Assembly: GCA_037724045.1 (NCBI GenBank)
Contig: JBBJOW010000003.1
Coordinates: 49,706 to 113,705, forward strand
Source: DATLGB01 sp037724045
GTDB taxonomy: Bacteria > Actinomycetota > Thermoleophilia > Solirubrobacterales > Solirubrobacteraceae
Direction of reading: 5' to 3'
Length of the DNA: 64,000 bases
Shown: in pieces, positions 17,563 to 25,621 of the stretch
Numbering within the stretch: the stretch's first letter is position 1
Layout: the number at the start of each line of letters is the position of its first letter
The notes under the pieces: model-generated
The model's database searches: none
Told to the model about the DNA's origin: nothing
What the model saw: only the letters and a program-made list of their open reading frames with translations
Position numbers and translations under genes: made by a program

Positions 17563-18479
17563 TAGCCGCGCTTGGACGAGCCCGCGGTGGCGACCACCGA
17601 GGTCGTCCAATCGATCACGGAGGTGGGCTTCACGACGTGCTTGCCGAAGCCCAGCTCCTTCGGCTCAAGCCCGAAGGCCAGGCCGATCAGCTGCGGCAGG
17701 TGCAGGATCGGCAGCCCGAGGTCGCGCCCGCCGTAGCGCTCCGCCAGCGGCTGCTGGAGGTCGAGGTTGAGGTGGCACAGCGGGCACGGCGTCACGAGGC
17801 AGTCCGCGTCGGCGTCGATCGCGTCCCCGAGGTGTCGCGCCGCCTGCTTCAACGACGCTTCCTTGTTCATCGTGATGATGGGGAAGCCGCAGCACTTGTG
17901 CGAGCCCGCGTAGTCGACGACGGTGCCGCCTAGCGCCTCGATCAGTTGGGCGAGGTAGGTGTCGCGGGGCTGCTCGTCGGTGATGCCGACCCGCTCGGAT
18001 GGCCGCACGATGTAGCAGCCGTAGAACGGGCCGACGCGCAGGTCGGTCAGGGGCCGCTTGACCTTCTTGACGATCTCGTCGAGGCCGATGTCCTCCACCA
18101 TCATCCACAGCAGGTGCTTGTTCACCACGCCCTTCTCGTACACGAGGCCCTCGGGCTCGAGCGTGGTGTTGACCATCGAGCGGTACTCGGCGTTGGCGTC
18201 CAGGCGCTGCTGGCACTCGTTCTGCGCGCCCTGGCAGGTCGAGCAGATGTTCATCATCATCTCCGCGCCGGCGACCTGCTGGGCCTGGGCGAACGTGCGC
18301 GCATTCAGGGTGTCGGCGAGCTCCTGGTTGTGCTCGGCGAGCACGCCGGCACCGCAGCAGGACGCCCGGTCGAGCTCGACGAGCTCGATGTCGAGCAGCG
18401 GCGCCACGAGGGCCATGGACCCGTGCAGCTCAGGGGTGAAGCCACGGCTCACGCAGCCGGGCCAGTACGCGACCTTCAC
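17562..18479 (-). CDS. HdrB-like CCG-domain subunit of succinate:quinone reductase
   Basis: 305 aa with two cysteine-rich CCG domains like heterodisulfide reductase HdrB and archaeal/actinobacterial SdhE: VAYWPGCVSRG, ASCCGAGVLAEHN, MNICSTCQGAQ, then GPFYGCYIVRPSERVG, GSHKCCGFPIITMNK and TPCPLCHLNLDLQQP. The clusters would bind an unusual Fe-S centre and carry electrons to quinone or another acceptor. No transmembrane helix is present. GTG 18479 is preceded by GAAGGAGGG with a 7-nt spacer, better supported than upstream starts. It follows sdhB by 43 bp, and no cytochrome b anchor gene is present. Confidence 0.88.
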   Translation of the reverse strand: MKVAYWPGCVSRGFTPELHGSMALVAPLLDIELVELDRASCCGAGVLAEHNQELADTLNARTFAQAQQVAGAEMMMNICSTCQGAQNECQQRLDANAEYRSMVNTTLEPEGLVYEKGVVNKHLLWMMVEDIGLDEIVKKVKRPLTDLRVGPFYGCYIVRPSERVGITDEQPRDTYLAQLIEALGGTVVDYAGSHKCCGFPIITMNKEASLKQAARHLGDAIDADADCLVTPCPLCHLNLDLQQPLAERYGGRDLGLPILHLPQLIGLAFGLEPKELGFGKHVVKPTSVIDWTTSVVATAGSSKRG

Positions 18480-18522
18480 GGTGCGACCCTCCTTCGGAGG
18501 GTGCTTTGGAGATGCTTCGCAG

Positions 18523-19656
18523 TCATGTATTCGGGCTCCGTTCGGGGGAGGAGGAGCCGGGGGAGCCGTGGGCGTCGCCCCCGGGAGGGGCACCGTCGTC
18601 GGGTACCTCGTCGTCGGGCTGCACGATGTAGAGGTTGAGCTCGAAGCGCTCCTCCTTGTCCTCGATCGTGTCGAAGATCCGCCGCAGGTTCTTGAGGTCG
18701 GGGATCTTGTGCGGCTTCAGCGCGGCCATCGGCGTCACCTTGCGCCTTGCGACGGCCTTGGCGATCACCGGCAACGAGTCCACCAGCTCCAGCGCGGCCT
18801 TCGGGTGGAACTTGCCGAACCACGAGTCCCCGCCGTGCGAGCGCGGCAGCAGCTCGGCCTCGTGCAGCAGGCCGCCCTGCTTGACCAGGGTGACGAAGGC
18901 CTGCTCGTGGCGGTGTCCGTTGTTGCGGTCCTCGATGTGGTGATCGGAGCCGGCGATGCGACGCAGCCGCATGATCTGGCTCATCGGGGCGACGCCCTTG
19001 GGGCAGGCCTCGATGCAGTTGAAGCAGTGGGTGCAGTCGTAGATGCCGTGCGGGTCCTCTGAGAGGTCCTTCAGGCGCTCGAACTGCTGGCCGTCGCGCG
19101 GGTCGCCGACGAAGCGGTAGGCCTTGGCCAGCGCGGCCGGGCCGATGAACTCCGGGTCGACCTCCATCGACAGGCAGTCCGACACGCACGCGCCGCACTG
19201 GATGCAGGCCATCGACTGCGTGACGTCGACCATCGACTCCTTGGGCACGATGTACTCGCGCTCAGGCGGGTCGCCGTCGGGCAGCAGCCACGGGGTGACC
19301 CGGCGGATCTTCTTCCAGTGGACCGCGTCCATGTCGGTGATCAGGTCCTTGAGGACGGGCATGTTGCCCATCGGCTCCACCGTGATGACGCCGTCCGACG
19401 CGCGTGAGGCGGCCTCGCCGAGGTGCATGTGGCAGGCCAGTCCCGGGCGGCCGTTGATGCGCACGCCGCACGAGCCGCAGATCGCGGCGCGACAGGAGCA
19501 GCGGATGCCGATCGAGCCGTCGTGGCGGTCCCTGGCCTGCAGGATCCCGTCGAGCACCGAGCGGTGCTCGCCCATGTCGACCGGGAACTCCTCCCAGAAC
19601 GCCGCCTCGCCTGACTCGGGCAGGTAGCGGCGGATGCGCAGCGTGTAGTCGGGCAC
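18523..19656 (-). CDS. sdhB: Succinate dehydrogenase iron-sulfur subunit
   Basis: 377 aa. The 2Fe-2S ferredoxin domain has IRCSCRAAICGSCGVRINGR and a fourth Cys in LACHMH at about residues 50-75. The C-terminal part has CIQCGACVSDC and CTHCFNCIEACPKG for the 4Fe-4S and 3Fe-4S centres. It is ~100 residues longer than classical SdhB, with an extra C-terminal domain (helices with HHIEDRNNGHRHEQAFV) and a disordered Pro/Gly/Ser tail. Electrons pass from SdhA through SdhB to the HdrB-like subunit. It is 3 bp from sdhA and clearly in the same operon. Confidence 0.95.
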   Translation of the reverse strand: MPDYTLRIRRYLPESGEAAFWEEFPVDMGEHRSVLDGILQARDRHDGSIGIRCSCRAAICGSCGVRINGRPGLACHMHLGEAASRASDGVITVEPMGNMPVLKDLITDMDAVHWKKIRRVTPWLLPDGDPPEREYIVPKESMVDVTQSMACIQCGACVSDCLSMEVDPEFIGPAALAKAYRFVGDPRDGQQFERLKDLSEDPHGIYDCTHCFNCIEACPKGVAPMSQIMRLRRIAGSDHHIEDRNNGHRHEQAFVTLVKQGGLLHEAELLPRSHGGDSWFGKFHPKAALELVDSLPVIAKAVARRKVTPMAALKPHKIPDLKNLRRIFDTIEDKEERFELNLYIVQPDDEVPDDGAPPGGDAHGSPGSSSPERSPNT

Positions 19657-19659
19657 GTC

Positions 19660-21348
19660 CTAGTAGGTCCTTTCCATCGGCTGCCACTGGGTGATGGTCA
19701 CGTCGGAATACGAGATCTTCGGCGCGTCCCCGCCGTTCATGCTCAGGTCGATGTGCTTGAGCCAGTCGCCGTCGTTGCGCTCCGGGAAGTCGGTCCGGAA
19801 CTGCGCGCCGCGCGACTCCTTGCGCTCGATCGCACCCATGACGATGCATTCGGCGCAGTCGAGCATGTAACCCAGCTCGATCGCGCCGAGGACGTCCTGG
19901 TTGAAGACCGTGCCGCGGTCGTCGATGTAGGCGAGCTGCTGTTCCTCCTTGAGGCGGCGGATGATCTCGTGCGCCTCCTGCAGGCCTGCCTCGTCGCGGA
20001 AGACCGCGCACTTGTCGTTCATCATCGTGCCGAGCTCGTCCTTGATCTCCGAGACGCGCCGGCCGCTGCGCTCGCGGCTGATGATCGAGTCCAGCCAGCG
20101 CTGCTCGAGGTCCACGCGCGAGTGCGTGACCGACGGCATCGTCATCCCCCGGCCGACCGCGGCGGCGTGGGCGCCGGAGCGCTTGCCGAAGATCAGCGTA
20201 TCCAGCAGCGAGTTCGCACCGAGGCGGTTGCCGCCGTGCACCGACACGCAGGCGACCTCGCCCGCGGCGTACAGCCCCGGGATCGACGTCTGGCCGTCGG
20301 TGTTGGTCTTGACACCGCCCATGATGTAGTGGCAGCCCGGCTTGATGTGGATCGGCTCGCGGGTGATGTCGACCCCAGCAAAATCGCGTCCAATGTTCAC
20401 AATTTCCCTCAGCGCCTCGAGGGTGCGGTTGCGCGGCACCTTGGTGATGTCCAGGGCCACCGTGCCGTCGTCGAAGCCCCGGCCCTCGTTGATCTCGGTC
20501 TGCTCCGCGCGCGAGACCACGTCGCGCGAGGCGAGCTCCATCTTGTTGGGCGCGTACTTCTCCATGAAGCGCTCGCCCTCGGCGTTGTAGAGGTGCGCCC
20601 CCTCACCGCGCGCGCCCTCGGTGATGAGGATCCCGTTCCCGGCCAGCGTGGTCGGGTGGTACTGGATCATCTCCATGTCCATCAGCTTGGCGCCGAGGCG
20701 GTAGGCCTGGGCGATGCCGTCGCCCGTGCAGATGAGCGCGTTGGTCGTCGGCTTGAAGCACTGGCCGGCGCCGCCGGACGCGAGGATGGTCGACTTGGCG
20801 TCGAAGACCTCGAGGCGGCCGTCCTTGATCGAGCGGGCCACCGCGCCGGTGCAGCGGCCCTCGTCGTCCTGCAGCAGCGAGGTGACGAACCACTCCTCGT
20901 AGCGGTCGATCTGCTCGTGGAAGCGCATCAGCTGCTCGTAGAGCACGTGCAGCAGGGCCTGGCCCGTGATGTCGGCGACGTAGTACGTGCGCGCGGCGGA
21001 GGCGCCGCCGAAGGCCCGGGTGCCGAGCTTGCCCTCGTCGTTGCGGTGGAAGGTGACGCCCCAGTGCTCGAGCTGGAGGACCTCGTCCGGGGCCTCCCGG
21101 CACATGATCTCGATGGCGTCCTGATCGCCCAGGTAGTCCGACCCCTTCACGGTGTCGAAGGCGTGCGACTCCCAGGAGTCGTCGGGGTTCAGCGCCGCGT
21201 TGATGCCGCCGGCCGCCGCGTTGGAGTGTGAGCGGACCGGGTGGACCTTGCTCATGATCGCCACGGTCGCTCCGTTACGCGCCGCCTCGAGCGCGGCGCG
21301 CTGTCCCGCGAGCCCGGCGCCGATGATGAGGACGTCGTGTGCTGGCAT
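19660..21348 (-). CDS. sdhA: Succinate dehydrogenase flavoprotein subunit
   Basis: 562 aa. The FAD-binding GAGLAGQRAALEAA is at residues 11-24; the covalent-FAD histidine region is VHPVRSHSNAAAGGI. The substrate/catalytic part includes MEMIQYHPTTLAGNGILITE with His and the GEGAHLYN loop, then HGGNRLGANSLLDTLIFGKR near the C-terminal FAD contact. It oxidises succinate to fumarate in the TCA cycle; icd and mdh lie 2-4 kb away. ATG 21348 follows TAGGCT (minus strand, 21356-21361) with a 7-nt gap, so it is the promoter-proximal gene of the sdhA-sdhB-hdrB-like operon. Confidence 0.97.
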   Translation of the reverse strand: MPAHDVLIIGAGLAGQRAALEAARNGATVAIMSKVHPVRSHSNAAAGGINAALNPDDSWESHAFDTVKGSDYLGDQDAIEIMCREAPDEVLQLEHWGVTFHRNDEGKLGTRAFGGASAARTYYVADITGQALLHVLYEQLMRFHEQIDRYEEWFVTSLLQDDEGRCTGAVARSIKDGRLEVFDAKSTILASGGAGQCFKPTTNALICTGDGIAQAYRLGAKLMDMEMIQYHPTTLAGNGILITEGARGEGAHLYNAEGERFMEKYAPNKMELASRDVVSRAEQTEINEGRGFDDGTVALDITKVPRNRTLEALREIVNIGRDFAGVDITREPIHIKPGCHYIMGGVKTNTDGQTSIPGLYAAGEVACVSVHGGNRLGANSLLDTLIFGKRSGAHAAAVGRGMTMPSVTHSRVDLEQRWLDSIISRERSGRRVSEIKDELGTMMNDKCAVFRDEAGLQEAHEIIRRLKEEQQLAYIDDRGTVFNQDVLGAIELGYMLDCAECIVMGAIERKESRGAQFRTDFPERNDGDWLKHIDLSMNGGDAPKISYSDVTITQWQPMERTY

Positions 21349-21409
21349 GGGTGCAAGCCTATCTGTCGAAGGGGGTCAGAAACCCCTACGGGTTAGGGTG
21401 GCCAGCGGG

Positions 21410-21775
21410 ATGGAGCCCGTACGCGTCATGGTCGTCGACGATGCGGCCGATGCCCGCTTTCTCATCGGCCTCGTACTCGGCGATTGCACCGACCTCGCGA
21501 TCGTCGCGGAGGCCGACGGGGCCGACGCCGCGCTGGCCGCACTCGACGACGCGCGGCCCGACGTCGCGCTGCTGGACGCGCGCATGCCGGTCGTCGACGG
21601 CTACCAGCTGACCGGCATGCTGCTCGAGCGCCGGCCCGACCTGCGCATCGCCCTGCTCACGTCCATGGTCGACGAGGTGGTGGAGGAGAAGGCGCTCGCC
21701 GCCGGGGCGCGCGCCTGCTTCTCCAAGGCGGAGATGGACGGGCTGGGCGAGCGCGTCGTCGCGCTCGCCCGCTAG
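21410..21775 (+). CDS. Stand-alone response-regulator receiver protein
   Basis: 121 aa consisting of only a receiver domain. The acidic pair is VMVVDDAADARF (Asp 10-11), the phospho-acceptor is VALLDARMP (Asp ~55), Thr is in IALLTSMVD, and Lys in CFSKAEMD. All CheY-type residues are present, but there is no output domain, so it may act as a phosphate shuttle or by protein contact. ATG 21410 is preceded by TAGGGT (21394-21399) with a 10-nt gap. It overlaps the convergent membrane-protein gene by 4 bp. No kinase is nearby. Confidence 0.88.
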   Translation: MEPVRVMVVDDAADARFLIGLVLGDCTDLAIVAEADGADAALAALDDARPDVALLDARMPVVDGYQLTGMLLERRPDLRIALLTSMVDEVVEEKALAAGARACFSKAEMDGLGERVVALAR

Positions 21776-22119
21776 CTACCCGGCGTCCAGGGCCGGTCGC
21801 CGCTGTCGTCGCGGTCCTCGCGCTTGGCGAAGCCGCGGGACAGGATGTAGGCGGCGCCCAGGACGGTGATGAGCGTCCACGCGCCGCGGGAGTCGAAGCC
21901 GTCGTCGACGGCCGCCGCGATGGCGATGGCCAGCGACGTGAGGGCCATGACCCAGAACTCCGTGCGTTGCCAGAAGGGGTAGATGTAGATGCCGGGCCGG
22001 CCGTGGGGCGTCATCACGCCCATTTCAGGACGCGACGACCCTGTGTGCTGCGACTGTGCGTCGACCGGCTCCTGCCTCGGGGGCGGCGGGGTCACACGCG
22101 TGGTGGGGTCTGTTGACAT
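21772..22119 (-). CDS. Small two-helix membrane protein, unknown
   Basis: 115 aa: a Pro/Gln/Thr-rich cytoplasmic-looking N-terminus, then two hydrophobic helices (about residues 54-72, EFWVMALTSLAIAIAAAV, and 80-95, WTLITVLGAAYILSRGF), and a charged tail rich in Asp/Arg. The HGRPGIYIYPFWQRTEFW lead-in resembles small actinobacterial membrane proteins of unknown role. It lies directly downstream of the M50 protease gene on the same strand (39 bp), so a functional link is possible but unproven. Confidence 0.7.
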   Translation of the reverse strand: MSTDPTTRVTPPPPRQEPVDAQSQHTGSSRPEMGVMTPHGRPGIYIYPFWQRTEFWVMALTSLAIAIAAAVDDGFDSRGAWTLITVLGAAYILSRGFAKREDRDDSGDRPWTPGS

Positions 22120-22158
22120 GGCGATTGGCCTCCCCTGGGCGCCAATGCGCCAAACGAA

Positions 22159-23325
22159 TCACGCGTGGCTGGGGTCCAGTCGCGTGCGTAGCGCGCGGGC
22201 GACGTCCTCCGCGGTGACCACCCCGCGCAGCCGGCCCTCGGCGTCGACGGCGATCAGCGCGCCCGACGCGCGCAGGGGCTCGGACTGCAGCAGCCCCTCG
22301 AGCGTCGCGTCGTCGCGGACGGCCAGCTCCTCGTCCATGACCAGCTCGCGCACAGGGCGGTCCGGATCGGCGTTCGCGACTTGGCGGACGGGTTCCAGGA
22401 ACGCGCGGCCCACGTAGCCGTCCCCGACCTCCACGACCGCGAACCAGTCGGAGCCCTGATAGCGCAGGAAGAAGTCCTCGTAGGCGCGCAACGCGCTCAC
22501 GTCGGCGGGGATCGTCACCGGGTCGGGGTCCATCAGGTCGGCGACGGTGACGCCCTCGAGGCGCTCGTTGAAGGCGGCCTGCACGGCGACGTTGCGCGCC
22601 TGGGAGCCGAGCAGCCAGCCCAGGAAGGCGAGGTAGATGCCGTCGAAGGTGGCGCCGTTGAACAGCAGGAGCAGGCCGCCGATGACCAGCAGGCCGGCGA
22701 AGGCGCGCCCCACCGCGGCCGCCGCACGGGTCGAACGGTGGCGATCTCCCGTGACCTTCCACACGGCCGCGCGCGCGATCCGCCCGCCGTCGAGTGGATA
22801 CGCCGGGATCAGGTTGAAGACGAGCACGACCACGTTGATGAAGGCCAGTGCGGAGACGATCGCCGCCGCGAGGCTGAGGTCGCCACCGCCGCTGAGCGTC
22901 AAGGCGTCGGCGAACTCATCCGCGCCGGCGATCGCGAGCCCCGCCCCGCCGGCGAGGATGATCACCAGCAGGGTGGCCAGCGGCCCGGCCACCGCCACGC
23001 GGAACTCGGCGCCGGGCGTCGCCGGCTCCGAGCGCATGTGCATGAGGCCGCCGAAGAGGAACAGGTCGATGCCGGCCACCGCGATGCCCTCGCGCCGCGC
23101 GGCGAGGGCGTGGCCGATCTCGTGGGCGATGATCGAGGCGAAGAACAGGAAGGCCTCGACCACGGCTGCGACGTAGACGGTGCTCTCCGACGCGCCGGTC
23201 TGCTCGGCGAGCTGCTCGCGCGCGAAGAAGATCGCGAGGAACAGGATGAGGAACCAGCTGTAGTCCGCGCCGACGCGAATGCCGAAGACCCGGGCGAGCT
23301 GCACGGATCCGGAGCGTCCGAACAA
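22159..23325 (-). CDS. Site-2 protease (M50) with CBS domains
   Basis: 388 aa, about six membrane helices. Zinc ligands: HEIGHALAARREG (HExxH at about residue 69) and, in a later helix, NLIPAYPLDGG with the third ligand Asp. The C-terminal ~150 residues carry two CBS-like repeats (VADLMDPDPVTIPADVSALR; VRELVMDEELAVRDDATLEG) that may bind adenine nucleotides and regulate cleavage. Such rhomboid-like intramembrane metalloproteases process membrane anti-sigma factors or regulators. TTG 23325 is preceded by TAAGTT (minus strand, 23335-23340), 9 nt away. The RskA-like anti-sigma at 10.5 kb is a candidate substrate only by type. Confidence 0.9.
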   Translation of the reverse strand: MFGRSGSVQLARVFGIRVGADYSWFLILFLAIFFAREQLAEQTGASESTVYVAAVVEAFLFFASIIAHEIGHALAARREGIAVAGIDLFLFGGLMHMRSEPATPGAEFRVAVAGPLATLLVIILAGGAGLAIAGADEFADALTLSGGGDLSLAAAIVSALAFINVVVLVFNLIPAYPLDGGRIARAAVWKVTGDRHRSTRAAAAVGRAFAGLLVIGGLLLLFNGATFDGIYLAFLGWLLGSQARNVAVQAAFNERLEGVTVADLMDPDPVTIPADVSALRAYEDFFLRYQGSDWFAVVEVGDGYVGRAFLEPVRQVANADPDRPVRELVMDEELAVRDDATLEGLLQSEPLRASGALIAVDAEGRLRGVVTAEDVARALRTRLDPSHA

Positions 23326-23340
23326 GGTCGACCGAACTTA

Positions 23341-23398
23341 GGGGGTGACCAGCGGGACATGGCTCCAAACGGGATGGCCCGCTGGGCGGGGCCCCGCC
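23341..23398. repeat. Hairpin element family 2, copy 1
   Basis: GGGGTGACCAGCGGG at the start and TGGCCCGCTGGGCGGG at the end form a stem (CCAGCGGGACA with TGGCCCGCTGG, one mismatch). A related copy is at 34714-34771. It lies between the divergent M50 and icd genes, directly upstream of the icd -10 box TATTGT (23400-23405). Confidence 0.6.
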
Positions 23399-23414
23399 AT
23401 ATTGTTACGCGCAG

Positions 23415-24638
23415 ATGCCAGCGAAGATCGAAGTCAAGACCCCGCTCGTCGAGCTCGACGGCGACGAGATGACGCGCGTCATCTGGGCGTTCATCAAGGA
23501 GAAGCTGATCACGCCCTATCTGGACGTGGACCTCAGGTACTTCGACCTGGGCATGGAGTACCGCGACGAGACCGACGACCAGGTGACCGTCGACGCCGCG
23601 AACGCCATCAAGGAGTACGGCGTCGGCGTCAAGTGCGCGACCATCACGCCGGACGAGGCGCGCGTGGAGGAGTTCGACCTCGAGCGGATGTACCGCTCGC
23701 CCAACGGGACGATCCGCAACATCCTCGGTGGCGTCATCTTCCGCGAGCCGATCGTCATCTCCAACATCCCGCGCCTGGTGCCGGGGTGGACGAAGCCGAT
23801 CATCATCGGCCGCCACGCGTTCGGCGACCAGTACCGCGCCGAGGACACGAAGATCCCCGGCAAGGGCAAGCTGCGCCTCCTCTTCGAGCCTTCGGATGGG
23901 GGAGACCCCATCGACATCGACGTCTTCGACTTCCCGTCGGCTGGCGTGGCGATGGCGATGTACAACCTCGACGACTCGATTCGCGACTTCGCCCGCGCGT
24001 CGCTGCGCTACGGGTTGGATCGCAAGGTCCCGGTCTACCTGTCGACCAAGAACACGATCATGAAGGTCTACGACGGGCGCTTCAAGGACCTCTTCCAGGA
24101 GGTCTACAACGAGGAGTTCGCGTCGGACTTCGATGCTGCCGGGCTGACCTACGAGCACCGCCTGATCGACGACATGGTCGCCGCGGCGATGAAGTGGGAG
24201 GGCGGTTACGTCTGGGCCTGCAAGAACTACGACGGCGACGTGCAGTCAGATACCGTCGCGCAGGGCTTCGGCTCGCTCGGGCTGATGACGTCGGTGCTGA
24301 TGACGCCCGACGGGCAGACCGTCGAGGCCGAGGCCGCGCACGGCACCGTCACCCGTCACTTCCGCATGCACCAGAAGGGCGAGCCGACCTCGACCAACCC
24401 GATCGCCTCGATCTTCGCGTGGACGCGCGGGCTGCAGCACCGCGGCCGCATGGACGACACCCCCGACGTGATCGCCTTCGCCGAGACGCTCGAGCGCGTG
24501 TGCGTGGAGACCGTCGAGAGCGGAAAGATGACCAAGGATCTCGCCCTACTCGTAGACGGCGACCAGGACTTCCTCAACACCCAGGACTTCCTGGATGCGA
24601 TCGATTCGAACCTCTCGAAGGAGATGGACAAGAACTAA
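23415..24638 (+). CDS. icd: NADP-dependent isocitrate dehydrogenase (homodimeric, eukaryote-like)
   Basis: 407 aa, type II IDH: PLVELDGDEMTRVIWAFIKE at the start, the phosphate/isocitrate-binding SPNGTIRNILGG, the Arg-rich VPGWTKPIIIGRHAFGDQY, and the metal-binding DDMVAAAMK and NYDGDVQSD. The coenzyme region is AHGTVTRHFRMHQKGEPTST, where His/Arg indicate NADP preference. It produces 2-oxoglutarate in the TCA cycle. ATG 23415 follows TATTGT with 9 nt and no Shine-Dalgarno sequence. Its TAA stop shares its last A with the mdh ATG. Confidence 0.96.
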   Translation: MPAKIEVKTPLVELDGDEMTRVIWAFIKEKLITPYLDVDLRYFDLGMEYRDETDDQVTVDAANAIKEYGVGVKCATITPDEARVEEFDLERMYRSPNGTIRNILGGVIFREPIVISNIPRLVPGWTKPIIIGRHAFGDQYRAEDTKIPGKGKLRLLFEPSDGGDPIDIDVFDFPSAGVAMAMYNLDDSIRDFARASLRYGLDRKVPVYLSTKNTIMKVYDGRFKDLFQEVYNEEFASDFDAAGLTYEHRLIDDMVAAAMKWEGGYVWACKNYDGDVQSDTVAQGFGSLGLMTSVLMTPDGQTVEAEAAHGTVTRHFRMHQKGEPTSTNPIASIFAWTRGLQHRGRMDDTPDVIAFAETLERVCVETVESGKMTKDLALLVDGDQDFLNTQDFLDAIDSNLSKEMDKN

Positions 24639-25621
24639 TGGCTTCCGACGTCAAGAAGGTCACCGTCACGGGCGCCGCCGGCGCCATCGGCTACGCGGTC
24701 CTGTTCCGCATCGCCTCCGGGCAGATGCTCGGGCCCGACACGAAGGTCCACCTCAACCTGCTCGAGATCCCCGACGCGGTCAAGGCCGCCGAGGGCGCCG
24801 CGCTCGAGCTCTTCGACTGCGCCTTCCCGCTGCTCGCGGGCGTGGACATCTACGACGACGCCGCGCAGGCGTTCGACGGCTGCAACGTCGGCCTGCTCAT
24901 CGGCGCGCGGCCGCGCTCGAAGGGCATGGAGCGCGCGGACCTGCTCGAGGCCAACGGCGCGATCTTCAAGCCGCAGGGCGAGGCGCTCAACGCCGGCGCC
25001 GCCGACGACGTGCAGATCCTCGTGGTCGGGAACCCGGCCAACACCAACTCCCTGATCGCCCGCACGCACGCGCCCGACATCCCCGCCGAGCGCTTCACCG
25101 CGATGACGCGGCTGGACGAGAACCGGGCGGTCGCCCAGCTCGCGCAGAAGCTCGACGTGACGGTGGACGACGTCGAGGACCTCGTCGTCTGGGGCAATCA
25201 CTCCCCGACGATGTTCCCCGACCTGCACAATGCGACGGTGAAGGGCGCCAACGCCGCCGAGCAGGTCGACCAGGACTGGTACGAGGGCGAGTACCTGCCG
25301 CGCGTGGGCAAGCGCGGCGCGGAGATCATCGAGGCGCGCGGCGCCTCCAGCGCGGCCTCGGCCGCCAACGCCGCCGTCGACCACATCCACGACTGGGTGC
25401 TCGGCGCCGACGGCATGCGCTCCATGGTCGTGCCGACCACGGGCGCCTACGGCATCGAGGAGGGCCTGCAGTGCTCCTTGCCCGTGAAGGTGAGCGGCGA
25501 CGGGACCTACGAGATCGTCGAGGGCCTCGAGATCACCGAGTTCGCTCAGTTCAAGATCGACGCGACCGTCGACGAGCTGCGCGGCGAGCGCAAGGCCGTC
25601 TCCGAGCTCGGGTTGGTCTGA
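24638..25621 (+). CDS. mdh: Malate dehydrogenase (NAD)
   Basis: 327 aa of the cytosolic-type MDH family: VTVTGAAGAIGYAVLFRIAS (nucleotide binding, residues 6-25), LLEIPDAVKAAEG with the Glu/Ile adenine pocket, IGARPRSKGMERADLLEANG (mobile loop), LVVGNPANTNSLIA, TRLDENRA and the catalytic WGNHSPTMFPD. It oxidises malate to oxaloacetate. It starts within the icd stop codon (TAATG), so the two TCA genes are translationally coupled. Its last 76 bp overlap the 3' end of the convergent P450 gene. Confidence 0.97.
   Translation: MASDVKKVTVTGAAGAIGYAVLFRIASGQMLGPDTKVHLNLLEIPDAVKAAEGAALELFDCAFPLLAGVDIYDDAAQAFDGCNVGLLIGARPRSKGMERADLLEANGAIFKPQGEALNAGAADDVQILVVGNPANTNSLIARTHAPDIPAERFTAMTRLDENRAVAQLAQKLDVTVDDVEDLVVWGNHSPTMFPDLHNATVKGANAAEQVDQDWYEGEYLPRVGKRGAEIIEARGASSAASAANAAVDHIHDWVLGADGMRSMVVPTTGAYGIEEGLQCSLPVKVSGDGTYEIVEGLEITEFAQFKIDATVDELRGERKAVSELGLV

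Noticed and set aside
23345..24637. In-frame extension upstream of mdh to 23345
   Set aside because: The extension lies over icd in another frame; mdh begins at ATG 24638 with a standard N-terminus.
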